DNA from: Athripsodes cinereus
Taxonomy: Eukaryota > Arthropoda > Insecta > Trichoptera > Leptoceridae
Length of the DNA: 64,000 nucleotides
Assembly (NCBI GenBank): GCA_947579605.1
Contig: OX388321.1
Coordinates: 17,041,614-17,105,613 of the forward strand
Direction of reading: 5' to 3'
The notes beneath the pieces are model-generated. The model was not told where the DNA came from. It ran no database searches and saw nothing but the letters and a program-made list of their open reading frames with translations. Shown here one piece after another: positions 1 through 11,053 of this stretch. The translations under genes and the position numbers were made by a program. Position 1 is the first letter of the stretch, and every line of letters begins with the position of its first letter.

Positions 1-38
1 TAATTTTCTTTTTTATCATTACATTGCATTATCTTTAA

Positions 39-362
39 TTATTCATTTTGTATTAATTTGAAGTTTTTGATGCAATCCAATCCAATTAGAAAATCATAAT
101 TAAAATTTTCATTATCTATTATGAAAATATCCATAATCTTTTCAATATTGAAAATCTTTATTTTAAGTGTTACCATACCTTTAGTTTTCTTCTCACCATT
201 AATAGTTTTCAAGTTAACCATTTGTATATCTCTTGTATCTGGTTTTTGTTGTATTTTTAATAATTTAGCATTAATTAATGATACATTTGAACCCGAATCA
301 TAAATTCCAGAAACATTTAAAGCATCATTTATTATTAACTTTACTTTTATTAATGGTGGCAC
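39..362 (-). CDS. LTR-retrotransposon protease/pol fragment (partial)
   Basis: This is the start of the pol frame of an LTR retrotransposon whose remainder lies beyond the left edge. The translation shows a retropepsin-like active site (YDSGSNVSLIN, catalytic triplet DSG rather than the commoner DTG) and, about 60 residues on, the hydrophobic FLIGLDCI segment typical of the second half of a retroviral-type aspartic protease. No methionine is needed: the frame is open across the gag stop in the -1 register, so expression by frameshifting from gag is the natural reading. The call as a Ty3/Gypsy-like protease rests on motif and gene order; the element family is not identified. Confidence 0.7.
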   Translation of the reverse strand: MPPLIKVKLIINDALNVSGIYDSGSNVSLINAKLLKIQQKPDTRDIQMVNLKTINGEKKTKGMVTLKIKIFNIEKIMDIFIIDNENFNYDFLIGLDCIKNFKLIQNE

Positions 363-364
363 AT

Positions 365-374
365 CTAGTTTTTT
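365..374 (-). promoter_or_regulatory. -1 ribosomal frameshift site at gag stop
   Basis: On the minus strand the heptamer A-AAA-AAC (368-374), in the correct phase of the gag frame, directly precedes the gag TAG stop (365-367). The -1 frame is open from there into the protease. A AAA AAC is one of the strongest known eukaryotic slippery sequences. No downstream pseudoknot was verified. Confidence 0.6.
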
Positions 375-1171
375 GGATTCTTTTCATTCAATTCTATTTC
401 CAATTCTGAGTTATTTACAGTTACAATAGAATTTTGACTTTTAAACCAGCAATTTTCTTCAGAATGGTAACGTTTTCCTTTTTTCTCATTAGCACAGATT
501 TTGCATGGTTTTTTGTATTCATTTTTATTTAATTGAGTGTCAGGATATGAAACACTTTTTTTAACATATTTATTCTTCCCAACAAGATATTCCAATTTTC
601 CTAATGCATTGTATAGATCTTCCGTTCCTTGTAAAGCTTCTCTATCAATTTTATCAGCAACATAATTTGGTAGGCCAAATGCTATGAGGTCTACAAGTGT
701 TCCAGTATCAATTGATTTTCTCACTCTCAACAATAGTTTTTCTTTTTTTAAAGCATACTCAATTAACGGGCCTGTTTGATATTTAAAAGCGAGAGCGTAT
801 CTAATAGGTGACCATCCTTTGTTTTCAAAAGTCACGCAAAAACTTTTTTCCCAGTCTTCCCATCTCGATTCCACTGTATGTTTAATCAACATACAGCTGT
901 ACCAATCTTGACTGGAGTATTCCAAAAAGGCTTTTAATATTTCAATTTTTTTTATATCATCCTCGATTTGAAATCGTTTACATTCTAAATTAAAATCTTT
1001 CATCCACTGGCATGCATTTGTATTTCTGCCTGTAAATTTTTCAATCATGAATTTCTCTGCAATTTTTCCCAAATTTGGATTTTCATATTTTGTTTGCTTA
1101 TCTTCAACTAATTTTGTTAACAATTTTTCCAAAATTTCATTTAGTTTATCCATGTTGTTAAATATTATCAA
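365..1171 (-). CDS. Gag-like protein of LTR retrotransposon
   Basis: A 268-residue frame on the minus strand with the composition of an insect Ty3/Gypsy Gag: a lysine/glutamate-rich start, a central Gag-like helical region (FTGRNTNACQWMKDF, later KFTFE-like and FGLPNYVADKI segments) and a C-terminal zinc knuckle with spacing C-X2-C-X9-H-X4-C around residues 220-242. It assembles the particle and binds element RNA in such elements. It is immediately followed in the -1 frame by a retropepsin. Two in-frame methionines (1171 and 1153) are possible starts. The frame is uninterrupted, so this copy may be recent or domesticated; the rest of the element is out of view. Confidence 0.7.
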   Translation of the reverse strand: MIIFNNMDKLNEILEKLLTKLVEDKQTKYENPNLGKIAEKFMIEKFTGRNTNACQWMKDFNLECKRFQIEDDIKKIEILKAFLEYSSQDWYSCMLIKHTVESRWEDWEKSFCVTFENKGWSPIRYALAFKYQTGPLIEYALKKEKLLLRVRKSIDTGTLVDLIAFGLPNYVADKIDREALQGTEDLYNALGKLEYLVGKNKYVKKSVSYPDTQLNKNEYKKPCKICANEKKGKRYHSEENCWFKSQNSIVTVNNSELEIELNEKNPKN

Positions 1172-1605
1172 TAAATGTTGTTTTATAATGGATGTTTATA
1201 CTTGAAATAAAGCAATCAGTGTTTTTCTGAAATAATATCAAAATTTATTAAAAACATTATTTAAACTAAAGAAACTAAATATTACTAAAAATAAAATAAA
1301 CAATAATAAAACAATTACCTGAAATAATATCAAAAAAACAACATTTAAAGTCTTTACTTCAGGTCTTTCAAAACTAACACAAAATTACTTTACCAACTGT
1401 CAAAACAAAAATTCTAAATTCAAATAAATAAACTAAAGGAAATCACTCCTATGAGTAGGTAGGTGGTTTTCTTTACATATATATGTGTGTATGTATGTAT
1501 GTTTTGTATATATGTTCACTTTGTGAATGTATTTTTTTTTCTCTTTTATTTCCAAAATCCTTTAGATCATTGATTTTATTTTTATCATATGTTTTTTTTT
1601 CTTTT
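1172..1605. other. AT-rich stretch, no gene seen
   Basis: Upstream side of the gag gene; it should contain the leader and LTR of that element, but no LTR boundary could be fixed because the partner LTR is outside the window. A 15-base direct repeat (GAAATAATATCAAAA) occurs near 1229 and 1321. A TATG/TGTA-rich microsatellite lies at about 1475-1520. Confidence 0.4.
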
Positions 1606-1611
1606 TAAGTT

Positions 1612-1762
1612 ATAACTTTTGGGTTAGTTGGAAGAGATCGCGCCTTTGCGATAAACTCGCCCTCTGTATATTGATTGTATTTAATTTGAATGTATACCTT
1701 TTATGTAATTGTTTTTTTATCAATGTACAGTAAAGAATGAATAAATAAATAATTAAATTAGA
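1612..1762 (+). mobile_element. Non-LTR retrotransposon 3' tail
   Basis: Shares the block GGGTTAGTTGGAAGA, then ATCGCGCC, ATAAACTCGCCCTC, TCAATGTACA and a terminal AATAAATAAATAA with copies at 10345-10482 (+), and degenerate copies at 41420-41560, 44540-44680 and 49655-49790 (-). The A-rich AATAAA-repeat end and the orientation fit the 3' UTR of a LINE; the 10-kb copy is preceded by LINE coding remains. Confidence 0.65.
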
Positions 1763-2379
1763 TATAGCATTGCTTGCAGACAATTGATGAATACCATTGA
1801 TGAATGAAAAACTGGACAAGAGTATACATAAATGGAGAAAGGGTTGACATGATTCGATATATCATTGCTTGCAGACAATGAGGATGAGCCTTAGGAAGAA
1901 CTGTCAAAATATAAAAAAAAAAAATAAGTCATGACAAAATGTACCGTTGTTAGAAGAGATAAGCCGAAAATTGTCATAAATGGATTGAGTATCATCAAGC
2001 AGGTAAGAGAATTCCTGACTTGGGCTGCAAAATAAATCAGAATGGATAATCCAAATCTGAAATCGTATGGACTACTGTAACATCATATTATATACAGGAC
2101 TGCTCCAAACTCTTCCTTATCGTCTTCAGATGGTTTTTAATGTTGCCTCCGAATCATTTACAGAGAGAATAAGAGCTTCCACATAACTTCACTACTAATA
2201 AGTCTACACTAACTGTGAGTCCTAGAGATAGTGGTGTTTAAGTCCACTGTCCTCACTGTCCACAAGGCAGCACACCACCCACTGAGCTGTTCCGCTGACG
2301 AAAATGTGTGGCGAAGGCTGTGATCAGCTTCTTGAACTCAAAAGGGCAAATACCTCTAAATTTGCAGAAAGAAGAAACA
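1762..2379. other. Unassigned stretch with a short direct repeat
   Basis: A 25-base sequence containing ATTGCTTGCAGACAA occurs at about 1758-1783 and again at 1855-1879. Otherwise no coding, RNA or transposon signature is recognised. Confidence 0.3.
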
Positions 2380-2490
2380 GAGTCGCAGCGTCATCTGCCT
2401 GGAACAGATTGCCTCCAGACAAAATTGAAAATGCTACCATTCAGGAGAAATCACAGCGCCCTTGAGATGGCCATGAAACATTAAACGGCG
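2380..2490 (+). mobile_element. Degenerate LINE C-terminus
   Basis: Plus-strand frame reads RVAASSAWNRLPPDKIENA, the familiar W-N-x-L-P signature near the extreme C-terminus of many insect jockey/CR1-type reverse transcriptase proteins. Only this tail is recognisable; it is 5' truncated and not functional. Confidence 0.5.
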
Positions 2491-2639
2491 TCATGTATAA
2501 TTTGTTCAATCATCATTATTATGTGTGTATATCTCAAACATGGAGTACTCTAATGGAAACCTTGTATTTGTAATTCAACAAATTGGCAAAAAAAGCTTGC
2601 GTACGCGCATATCAATTAATGGCAGAATTTTGTTTCAAA

Positions 2640-2805
2640 CAATAAAAAGGTATTTTGTAAAAGTATTTTGTGTAAAATACAAAATACTCAAAAAAAGTAT
2701 TTCAAATAAAATACAAAATACTTTTTACAAAAAGGTATTTGAAATACAAATACGTATTTTGTATTTTGTATTTGTATTTTAAATACTTTTATTTCAAATA
2801 CGTCA
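2640..2805. repeat. Self-complementary AT-rich repeat
   Basis: Dense alternation of GTATTTTGTA, its complement TACAAAATAC and TATTTCAAATAC-like words, so the region can fold back on itself in many registers. Resembles the inner part of some insect miniature transposons, but no terminal repeats or target duplication were fixed. Confidence 0.5.
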
Positions 2806-3021
2806 CATCTCTGTCCAGCACTGTGCAAAACGCACAGCACGTGGAGATGCGTCAAAAATATCCTCCACAGTGCATACGACAGGGCACAATGGACACTTCA
2901 ATGAGTGTGGCATGGTCTGTGCTGCACCGCAGTCACACGCTCCAGATTCGTCCTGTAGGAAGCTCCATCTACTTATAGGTATATACGAGGGAAGATCCAT
3001 GACCACATCGAAAAAATCCAT
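2806..3021 (-). mobile_element. LINE reverse-transcriptase C-terminal fragment
   Basis: Minus-strand frame contains CDCGAAQTMPHSLKCPLC followed by a T-x-E-D-x(3)-A-S motif and FAQCW. This cysteine/histidine block (C-x-C...H...C) closes the ORF2 protein of jockey-like LINEs. The frame is short and stops just after it; 5' truncated, non-autonomous. Confidence 0.7.
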
Positions 3022-3283
3022 CGAAAAACTGATGAGTATCGTTTTTTTACAATTTATAAAATTTCAGAAAATATCTACAAATTACTACCTACGTGTAGAT
3101 CTATGACTTCAGTCATTGGTGTAGATAAATAGTTCAATTTTATAGTTACAGTAGCCCGTATAGTAAGAGAACAAACTGATAAAACTTCAGCAACAGACGT
3201 ATTTTACCTACTCTAGAACCTGTCGAACAATAAAAACTAATACTTATATCTTAAACTATTCTCTTTTTTATAAATTGACTAGC

Positions 3284-3620
3284 TGACCCGGCAAACGTTG
3301 TTTTGCCATATACATTATTTCCAATTTACTAATATCACCATGAAAAAATAAGGGCAGATGGTAGAATGGTGAAAATTTAGGACTGTAAGTATTTTTAAAT
3401 GCCTCACCATAAAAAAATAAAAATATTAAAAATTGTTCAAAAAATAAAATTAAAATATCGGGCTGGACCACCCTTAACTTTTAGGGGTATGAAAAATAGA
3501 TGTTCGCCGATTCTCAGGATTCTCAGACCTACCCGATTAGCACACAAAATTTCATCAAAATCGGTCCAGCCGTTTAGGAGGAGAATGATAACAAACACCG
3601 TGACACGAGAATTTTGTATA
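3284..3620 (+). repeat. Dispersed insect repeat (GACCCGGCAAACG...CCAGCCGTTTAGGAG)
   Basis: Starts with CTAGCTGACCCGGCAAACG and ends around AAAATCGGTCCAGCCGTTT, a pair of words I recognise as widely dispersed in arthropod genomes. No protein signature. The class (non-autonomous LINE or Helitron-like) cannot be settled from one copy. Confidence 0.5.
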
Positions 3621-5544
3621 ATTATTAGACTGAAAAAATATCTTTACAATTTGGTGATTTATTGCTAAGCCCAATGACATCTATTGATTGTTCGTAAAAT
3701 TATTTCAATTGTTATTTTAGGTAATGTCAAAAGTATTATCCATATTGAAATGTTAACTCCTTTTTATCTATCTTTGTAATGGATAAAACTTACCAATATA
3801 ATTTATATATAACATAACATATCACGTAAAAACGATTCAATATACAATCCCAAAAGCATTTCGTAAATAACAGTCAGTACCCAAAATTTCTTTTCATAAA
3901 AACTAAACATTAAAAAAAAAACAAAGGATCGACGTGAATCGATATTGTGCTAATTTATATATCTCCTGATATATTTCTCCTAATATATTGCTTTTTGACA
4001 ATATATATTACTGATTGTATTGTCGGTCTCGACACAGACTTTAGCCTAGTGAGGTGGCAAAGTGGAATTATTGGCATATGTGTTGGATATTTGAACTGTA
4101 TTTAATTGTACCCGCTTATTAGAGAAAATAAACGAATTTGAATTTTTTTAAATCATCTGTTACTGTAAAACAATATCACACTTATAATCAGGTTTGCTAG
4201 AAGATACTGCCTCCAGACAATAAGTACGTATGTTCTTTATAATATATTTTATTACAACAATAAAGATTTTATTATTATCATTGCCTAGGCAAAATATATA
4301 TTTGCTTAGGCAATGATAACAGAGGCCCAGGCAAAATATATATTTATGAAAAGCAAACTTTTATCAAGGTAATGAGATTAGTGGATCCGATACCGATCGT
4401 ATTTTCGTCCCAAAATTTCCGGGATTAAATTTAACAAATCCCGAGGTTTTCGGTATTAGTACAATTTTTAAATAAGTCAGGAATTTGGGACATATTCGCA
4501 TTAATAAATCACTAACAGCCGAAACTTGTGTTCGTATCTTAAAAGAGCACCTTTCTGAGTTCGATATCTCACTAGATACCGTTATTGTGGCAATAGTCAC
4601 TGATGGTCCAAATTTTATGGTCCAAAGGTTGGAAAACTTGGTAATGGCGTAGTCACTTAGCCATTTGTGATTTATTGTATAGAAAAATAATTTGAAACTT
4701 AAATACATTGTCACAAGGTAAATAAAAAACTGATGTTGACATTATTTACTCATTTTTTACCACTTTTCATTACCAATACTATCCCGGGATTAATAGTAGG
4801 TAATCCCGAAATTCTGGGATTTCAAAAAAGGGCCAAGTGAGAGCACTTTTCCTACTTTACATTCACCAATCCCACAAATCCCTTTTTCAAACCATTATGT
4901 TCGGCATCCGTTGAGCATAGGTACATGTCATTTAAAATCAAGCATATTTTTTTATGATTAAGTACGATGCTGTTGACAATCCATCGCTAGATGGCACCAT
5001 AAAACTATTCTGTTCTCCTATTTACCACAGGTGTGAATAATCCAGTAAAATGCGAAAATTACGTAAAACAATTAATGACAAGTTTATGTATCTACACAAA
5101 CAAAATTGATTCTACTCTTCCTGTTTTTCATAATTTCAAAGATTAGTAATTTATTAAACATATCAAGAAAGACATATTGTGGATTAAATGGTGATTGAAT
5201 TTGATATTTATTTATTAATGTTTCAATTTACAAATTATGTATAAATATTTTAGTAAGCACGTTTGGATAATAAGGGTATTGATGCATAGTGCCAGCAAGC
5301 TGGCCACTCTCCCATCCACGGTCTCTTTTATTCTTGTATAATATACCTACTCGTAATTACGAGTATATAGTTAACCATTATAAGATATTTTTCATTGATT
5401 ATATCAACTTTTCAATCACATTTTGTACATTGTTAATAATAATTATTGCTTCGTTCAGACCCATTTATGGGAGATGCCGTGATAGTATAGGTTGATAGAA
5501 ATTAATAGAAGGAAAACACATGAAATATTAAGGTTTTGTAAAAA
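3621..5544. other. Intergenic, palindromes and a repeat remnant
   Basis: No gene recognised. At 4282-4316 a near-perfect palindrome (CATTGCCTAGGCAAA ... TTTGCTTAGGCAATG) is followed by a third copy of AGGCAAAATATATATTT at 4330. At 5455-5495 a remnant of the double-hairpin repeat family (TTATGGGAGATGCCGTGATAGTAT) is visible. Confidence 0.35.
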
Positions 5545-5710
5545 TTTATTATCTAAAATAAGATCACAGTTTAAATAAGCATCACTCTTAGATACAATAA
5601 TGACATGATTACGCTGAAGACTATAAAATATTTTGATTTAAAAAAATGGAACTTGATTTGGATGAATAATTATTAACAGGTGACACCTGTACATTCTTTT
5701 ATGATTCTGC

Positions 5711-7600
5711 TTAGTATTGTTTAATGGCGCAAACTGACTGGGTGTGGTTTGTGAATTTGTAGGTATTCCAGTCAAGTCCATCGGCGGCTTGCAAAGCTGG
5801 ATTCATGGCGATGACAGATTCTGGCTTCAAGTAGTTTGTTCTGCTCAAAATCCAACTTTGAACTGTAAAAAAAGAAAACAAATTAAAAATAAATCAAAAT
5901 TAAATTCATTACTTAATGTTAGATATTGGATATCAGGAATGACCCTGTATAAATTAACAGAAAATTAAGGTAGAAAATATTTTATGGCAAGTGTTATGAG
6001 CATGTCAAAAACTAAAATGTGCACCGATATTTGACGTCACAAAGACTTGTAATCTATGTGACAGAGTTCCAAAATATCACTAATCTATCATTCAATTATG
6101 TATATTCGCTCAGAAATCTTTGGTAAAGGATTTAATTTCATGAATTTCAAGATACATACCTCTCTTTTTGTTATTTGGCAAGTTGGTGCAGGCATAGACA
6201 AGAGCGTAGTTGTCATAGTCAGTGCTCAAAACCCAATAGTTGTAGAATTCATTATCTGAAAAATAATGATTGAGAAATTTAATTTGGATATCAAATATTT
6301 CGGAAGCCAGTTCTCCACAATAGCTCTATGACCATCAGATATAAATAAGTATAAATAATCGAAGAAATAAGATATACATATGTATAGTTTTTGGTCCAGA
6401 AGTTAAAACAATAACAAAAAATCAATTGAATCTTTCAGAAATTTAGCAAAATTTCGTTTACTTAAGATACAGTTCTGGAAATTTAGGCGCGTTTATGTCA
6501 TTACATTACATAATGAGAAACACTGACAAATAATTAGCTACTTACAGTGTTGAGATTGAAAGAGATTTTTTTCGGATTCAAGTCATATAGGAGACTTACC
6601 AGATTGATCAATAGGGAAAATGACGATCAATTTTCCTTCACCATCAGGGGAGGCTGAGGCAGTTCCTTCAATGGTAAAGAGTTGGTTGTTGACCACCATT
6701 GAGTTGAGGACTGTCACATTACCCCATTGGTTAATGGTATATTGAGCTGTCACACATTCACCTCCTGGTTGGAACTCATTCTCATAGCGGTAAGTCTCAT
6801 ACCACAATCCAGTGTACTGAAATACATAAAGTAAGATTTGAAATATCAGTCCTAACAGAATAAATTATAAATCAACTTTCTGATAGTCACACAAAGGTGC
6901 ACGGGTATGAGAATTTTGTTGAAATACTGTAAAGTAAACTAAAAGTTAATCAATATCGTTATATTTTTAAATACTTGACTTCAAAATGCAAAACTTTATG
7001 TGGACTCTTTGTAACCATGATAATAATTTGAAGAAAGTCAAAAGAAAAGCTTATTTTAATATTAACTATTTTTTTATTTGTCAACATATTAGGTATACAT
7101 TTTACATATTATAATACATTTTCCAAAATCTTATACGTTTTTTCCCCTCCAAAAAGTGTACCAACACTTTTGTTATACGGCCAAGCAATGTCTACAAACA
7201 ATAATCAATAAGCAACAGATCATTGTACACACTTATACCAGCAATTATATTTGTATACCTTTACTGTACAATATATGTATGCCTAAAAGTACTTTCTTAA
7301 ATAAAAATATTTGCAACGGGTGATCAAAATATTCTATCCATTGCTTCAATATAATAATTACATCCAAGAATACTTATTTATTTATTAATATGCCATAATG
7401 TTACATGCAAGGTTATATCCTACAAATCAATGATTACCAGAATTTGTAGGGTGAAAATAAACAATTTAAAATGAAAATATATCAATTATTACCTTAGGGA
7501 CATCAAAGTTTTTAACAACCTCAACAGGTTGGCACTGTCCATCCAAATCAACTGCCAAACTTGCAGCTAAGAAAGCCGAAAATACAATGAAGAATTTCAT
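5711..7600 (-). CDS. Secreted lipocalin, insecticyanin/bilin-binding type
   Basis: A 190-residue lipocalin assembled from four exons: 7493-7600, 6600-6816, 6160-6255 and 5711-5862, all with GT/AG borders and phases 0, 1, 1. Residues 1-16 are a signal peptide (MKFFIVFSAFLAASLA). The G-x-W motif is YTGLWYE (37-43), the second lipocalin motif is STDYDNYALVY (119-129) and the third is SWILSR. Cysteines at 23, 57, 131 and 185 match the two-disulphide pattern of bilin-binding proteins. Family members bind biliverdin or other hydrophobic ligands in haemolymph and epidermis; the ligand here is inferred only. A tandem paralogue lies upstream at 13994-17078. Likely polyadenylation signal AATAAA at 5545-5550 (minus). 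Introns are AT-rich and hold nothing recognised. Confidence 0.92.
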
Positions 7601-7659
7601 TTTGAAATAAATTATCTATACAAGACTAAACGGAGTTATTCAGTGAACTCCTGGAAGGT

Positions 7660-7696
7660 GTCTGATGAAACTAATAAAAATTCCCAACTATTTATA
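7660..7696 (-). promoter_or_regulatory. Core promoter of the first lipocalin gene
   Basis: TATAAATA on the minus strand (7689-7696) is followed about 30 bases later by TCATCAGA, which resembles an arthropod initiator. The inferred start is near 7664-7667, giving a 5' UTR of about 65 bases before the ATG at 7600. Confidence 0.55.
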
Positions 7697-7700
7697 CTTC

Positions 7701-8572
7701 ACACTTCCTCAATTAAATTTTATATCTATCAAATAACTGATAGATACCTAATCTTAAATTCGTATTAAAAAATATTTTCAGTTTATCTGCTCATACGATC
7801 CACTAACGTATTTGTGTGGAGTGGTTACATAAAAAGATTTGGATTGCTTTTCACGATTACAATAATAATTGTAGGTATAAGATGATCCTTGTATCAGCAA
7901 TTTACATAACGTGTTGAGACTTTTTTTTAATAAACAACTGATATGGAAACAGAGTACGTGACTAATGCGACAGATTTGGAAACTTATATAATAATTTAAA
8001 TTTAAAAAAAATTCAATACATTAGCTGTTGTCAGATGGTATAGGCATGTCACAGATTAAACTTTATATTGAAACGACCCATATGATATTTTTATGGTGAG
8101 GGAGAATGATAGTCTTGACAAAGACATACATTGAAAAGGTTTTTTATGTGGTTATTAGTTGGCTGTTATTATAGCAGCGATATCAAAAAAGAAAAAATAG
8201 TGTTCAAAATATTAGCCAGTCATAAGAAAGAGAAGATTATCAAGTCGCGAAAATTCTACATATCTATGAGATGTCCTTATTTATAACAATTAAATCAATG
8301 CCATAGCAACAGTAGAAAGAACTTAGACCTGGGTGCAACCATTCAGTCGTTGAAACTCTAAGCCTCGGCAATTTTTGTTTTTCCGCTTTGGTGTCAAATG
8401 TATTTCCAGGGAATTTCTGTTCACCCAACCTTGCAAAATGTAACAACAATCACAAGTCTTCATTTCTTCATTTATCTCTATCTTCGTTGCGTCTCCTACA
8501 AATATGGAAGCTAGTGTTCTTAAAACATAATTGTATTAAAAACTAAATCATGATTATGAATGTCGTATAATA
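7701..8572. other. Intergenic, nothing recognised
   Basis: Upstream flank of the first lipocalin gene. Short open frames here lack any family signature. No hairpin, SINE box or inverted ends were found. Confidence 0.3.
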
Positions 8573-8790
8573 TTGACGTCATTCAACAATCATTTGAAAG
8601 CCTCGAGGGCTTTGATGAAAAGTGCAAATTTCATCTTGTTGTATCTAATCCTGAGTAGGCTTTCACAATATACTGTTCCTGTGACAACGACATCAGAGCG
8701 TGGGGGGGAGTTATGTCTGTTGCCGCAAAATCACTCTAAATTGAGGGGACTGGTTTCTGCGCTATGCTCCTGAACGGAGCTAATAAAGCG
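8573..8790 (+). mobile_element. Degenerate LINE 3' coding end
   Basis: Plus-strand pieces read NDIRAW and, in a shifted frame, RGLVSALCS. These correspond to the end of the better-preserved minus-strand copy at 53705-53925 (YNDIRALGMS ... WSRLVSALCS). Frameshifts show it is dead. Confidence 0.5.
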
Positions 8791-9354
8791 TAAGAGGAAG
8801 AATATAGAACATAGGCCAAAAATACCGCCCTTCCGCAACCGCGAGATTGGTATCCACGCATTTTTTTGTCTATAGTCCCATCGCGCGTCGCAATATTATG
8901 ATTAAGATCAAGACAAGATTAAGATCGTATTAAGATTGTGTCAAGAGTAACCCTGCTGATAGTAACACCATGATAATGAAAAATAATCATAATGAGTCTA
9001 AGATTTCGAAGAATTCATATTGTGTGCACTCAAACACTCTGACAGCGGCGATAGAATTCAAACCACTAACAATAATAATTAGTCAATAGGTATATGGCAA
9101 ATAAGTAAATAACAAAAAAATTGTTTATTATCACTTAACAGGTATCAGTCAATACTTTGTTCATTACATAAGAACATTATTCATACCCGCATGGTATAAC
9201 ACGTGGTTATACAATCAAAATTTATGATGGTGATAATAAATAGTTTAAATACTGATTATTTTTTAAGTACTGATTTAATCTCAGTCTTGAGCACAATTAG
9301 TCTTGTAAATACTATGATTACTCATGTAGTCGTTAATTATTATATAACATGGTT
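8791..9354. other. Intergenic, nothing recognised
   Basis: Contains a short run of AAGATCAAGACAAGATTAAG-like imperfect direct repeats near 8900-8945; no gene or transposon signature. Confidence 0.3.
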
Positions 9355-9360
9355 CGATTT

Positions 9361-9530
9361 TATTGGCATGGAGAGGACATCTTGCATGTTTGTTACATGC
9401 AGCTATTCTGCTGGCTACCCCACTTGTGGGATATGCTGTGAAAATATAGTAGCAGTAAGCTACCCCACTTGTGGGATATGTCGTGAGAATATAGTAGCAG
9501 TTATGGTAGTGAAATTTAACAAGTTTATGT
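9361..9530 (+). repeat. Double-hairpin repeat with internal 55-bp duplication
   Basis: Core GGAGAGGACATCTTGCATG...ACATGCAGC...GGCTACCCCACTTGTGGGATATGC. The first hairpin is perfect (GCATGT-TTGTT-ACATGC) and the second is CCCAC-TT-GTGGG. The second half is tandemly duplicated at a 55-bp period (9415 and 9470). Confidence 0.7.
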
Positions 9531-9949
9531 GAACGCATCTAAGCTTTGATTGTTTCGAATTATTTTTATGTAGAAATGTAGTATTTTTTCTGGAGAGTAC
9601 GAATCTGTTGTAATTTCGTGGCTTTATTAAGCACAAAATTAATTATTAACATTTTTCGTACGCTTTTGACATATCACAAGTACCTAGGTACTTATTTTTT
9701 TACAGTTGACTGGTTTGTAAGTTAGGTTACAGTTAGTCTTTGGTGTTTTTTTATGCAAAGGTACATTAATTGACAATCATTTCACTATCGTATCATTTCT
9801 TGGGTGAATAACTATATAATTAGGTGCATAAGAATAGAAAATTCATATTTTTATGAACTCCATTTGCTGACATTTATTCATAATGCTCTTTACGTAAAAC
9901 CATCCCCGTAACAGTATCATCCTACAATCAGGGAGACTTTTGAATACTT
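9531..9949. other. Intergenic, nothing recognised
   Basis: AT-rich, no coding or repeat signature seen. Confidence 0.3.
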
Positions 9950-10482
9950 GGCGAGTCACGGTTTATCTCTGAGGCCTATCAAACAGCGCATCCCGTCAAT
10001 CCCGGCTCATGATACAACACTTTTGCAGTTCAGGGTGCTCGTTGCTGGAATAATTTCCCATCAAACTTTCGACTGTCAAAGCCTGACGTCTTTCAAGCAA
10101 GAGAAATTGATTTCCACAAACACAGCCTCTGAAACCTAAAGCCCATCACATCTACCCTCTCCTCCTTCCCTTTTAAGTTTTTAATCAATATCTTATTATT
10201 TTCTTTGTTATTTATATTGTTTTCTATGGTTGTATGTATATATACCTATATGTATATAATATGTGTGCGTATCTTTGTTTAATAAGTTTTTGATCCAGTT
10301 AATTTGAGTTTTTTATTAAGTATTATAATTTGACTTTTGGTTTTATACCTTTGGGTTAGTTGGAAGAAGTCGCGCCTTTACGATAAACTTGCCCTCTTTA
10401 TATTGATTTTATCTAATTTGAATGTATACCTTCTATGGAATTATTTGTTATCAATGTACAATAAAGAATGAATAAATAAATA
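9950..10482 (+). mobile_element. 5'-truncated LINE: C-terminus, 3' UTR and tail
   Basis: A plus-strand frame near 10040-10110 reads RCWNNFPSNFRLSKPDVFQ, the R-x-W-N-x-x-P signature of LINE C-termini. It is followed by a stop-rich UTR with a TATG-rich segment and then the tail block GGGTTAGTTGGAAGAAGTCGCGCC ending in AATAAATAAATAAAA. This copy ties the orphan tail blocks elsewhere in the window to a LINE family. Confidence 0.65.
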
Positions 10483-10822
10483 AAACAACTTACATATCTG
10501 TTACATACAGTTTAATATCACATGGCGGAGGATCGCTCGATGTGGGGACGGATGGTCAATGAAATGAGGTAAGATGGTCACAATTCTCAAAATTGAGGAA
10601 CCAACGCAGATGACGAGTCTGCTGGTAGGTATAGTAGAAATATTTACAACTACCTGTACCAAATTGTACTTACCAATTAAAAAATATTGTTACGTACATA
10701 TTTAGGTAGGTACTATTATTTGTAATTAATTTTCTGATCAATACTTAGCTTAAGAACTAGTTAATGCATAGATTTTTATATATAATACCTAGATGGAGTA
10801 CTCATATGTATTTTCATTGTAA
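10483..10822. other. Intergenic, nothing recognised
   Basis: No gene or repeat signature apart from a TTGTAA at 10817-10822, which may be the target duplication of the adjacent miniature transposon. Confidence 0.3.
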
Positions 10823-11053
10823 TAAAGTGAGGCACCATTTTTCGGCACTTTTGACAGAATGGTTGGCGAAAAATAGTGTGGTAAATCGCTAAAAACGTCG
10901 ACAAGAACTTCAAAAAATGTCCAATTACGTTTATATAAATGTAAAAAACATATATTTTTATAAAAATGCGAGAAATAATCCATAAAATGTAGGAAACACC
11001 ACACGCTTTCGCCAACCGTTCTGTCAAAAATTCATAGATTTTTTGCCTCACTT
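10823..11053. mobile_element. Miniature inverted-repeat transposon, about 230 bp
   Basis: The outer 60 bases are imperfect inverted repeats: AAGTGAGGCA ... TTTTGACAGAATGGTTGGCGAAA at the left and the complement of AAGTGAGGCA ... TTTTTGACAGAACGGTTGGCG at the right. TTGTAA flanks both ends (10817-10822, 11054-11059), a possible 6-bp target duplication. No coding capacity. Confidence 0.65.
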
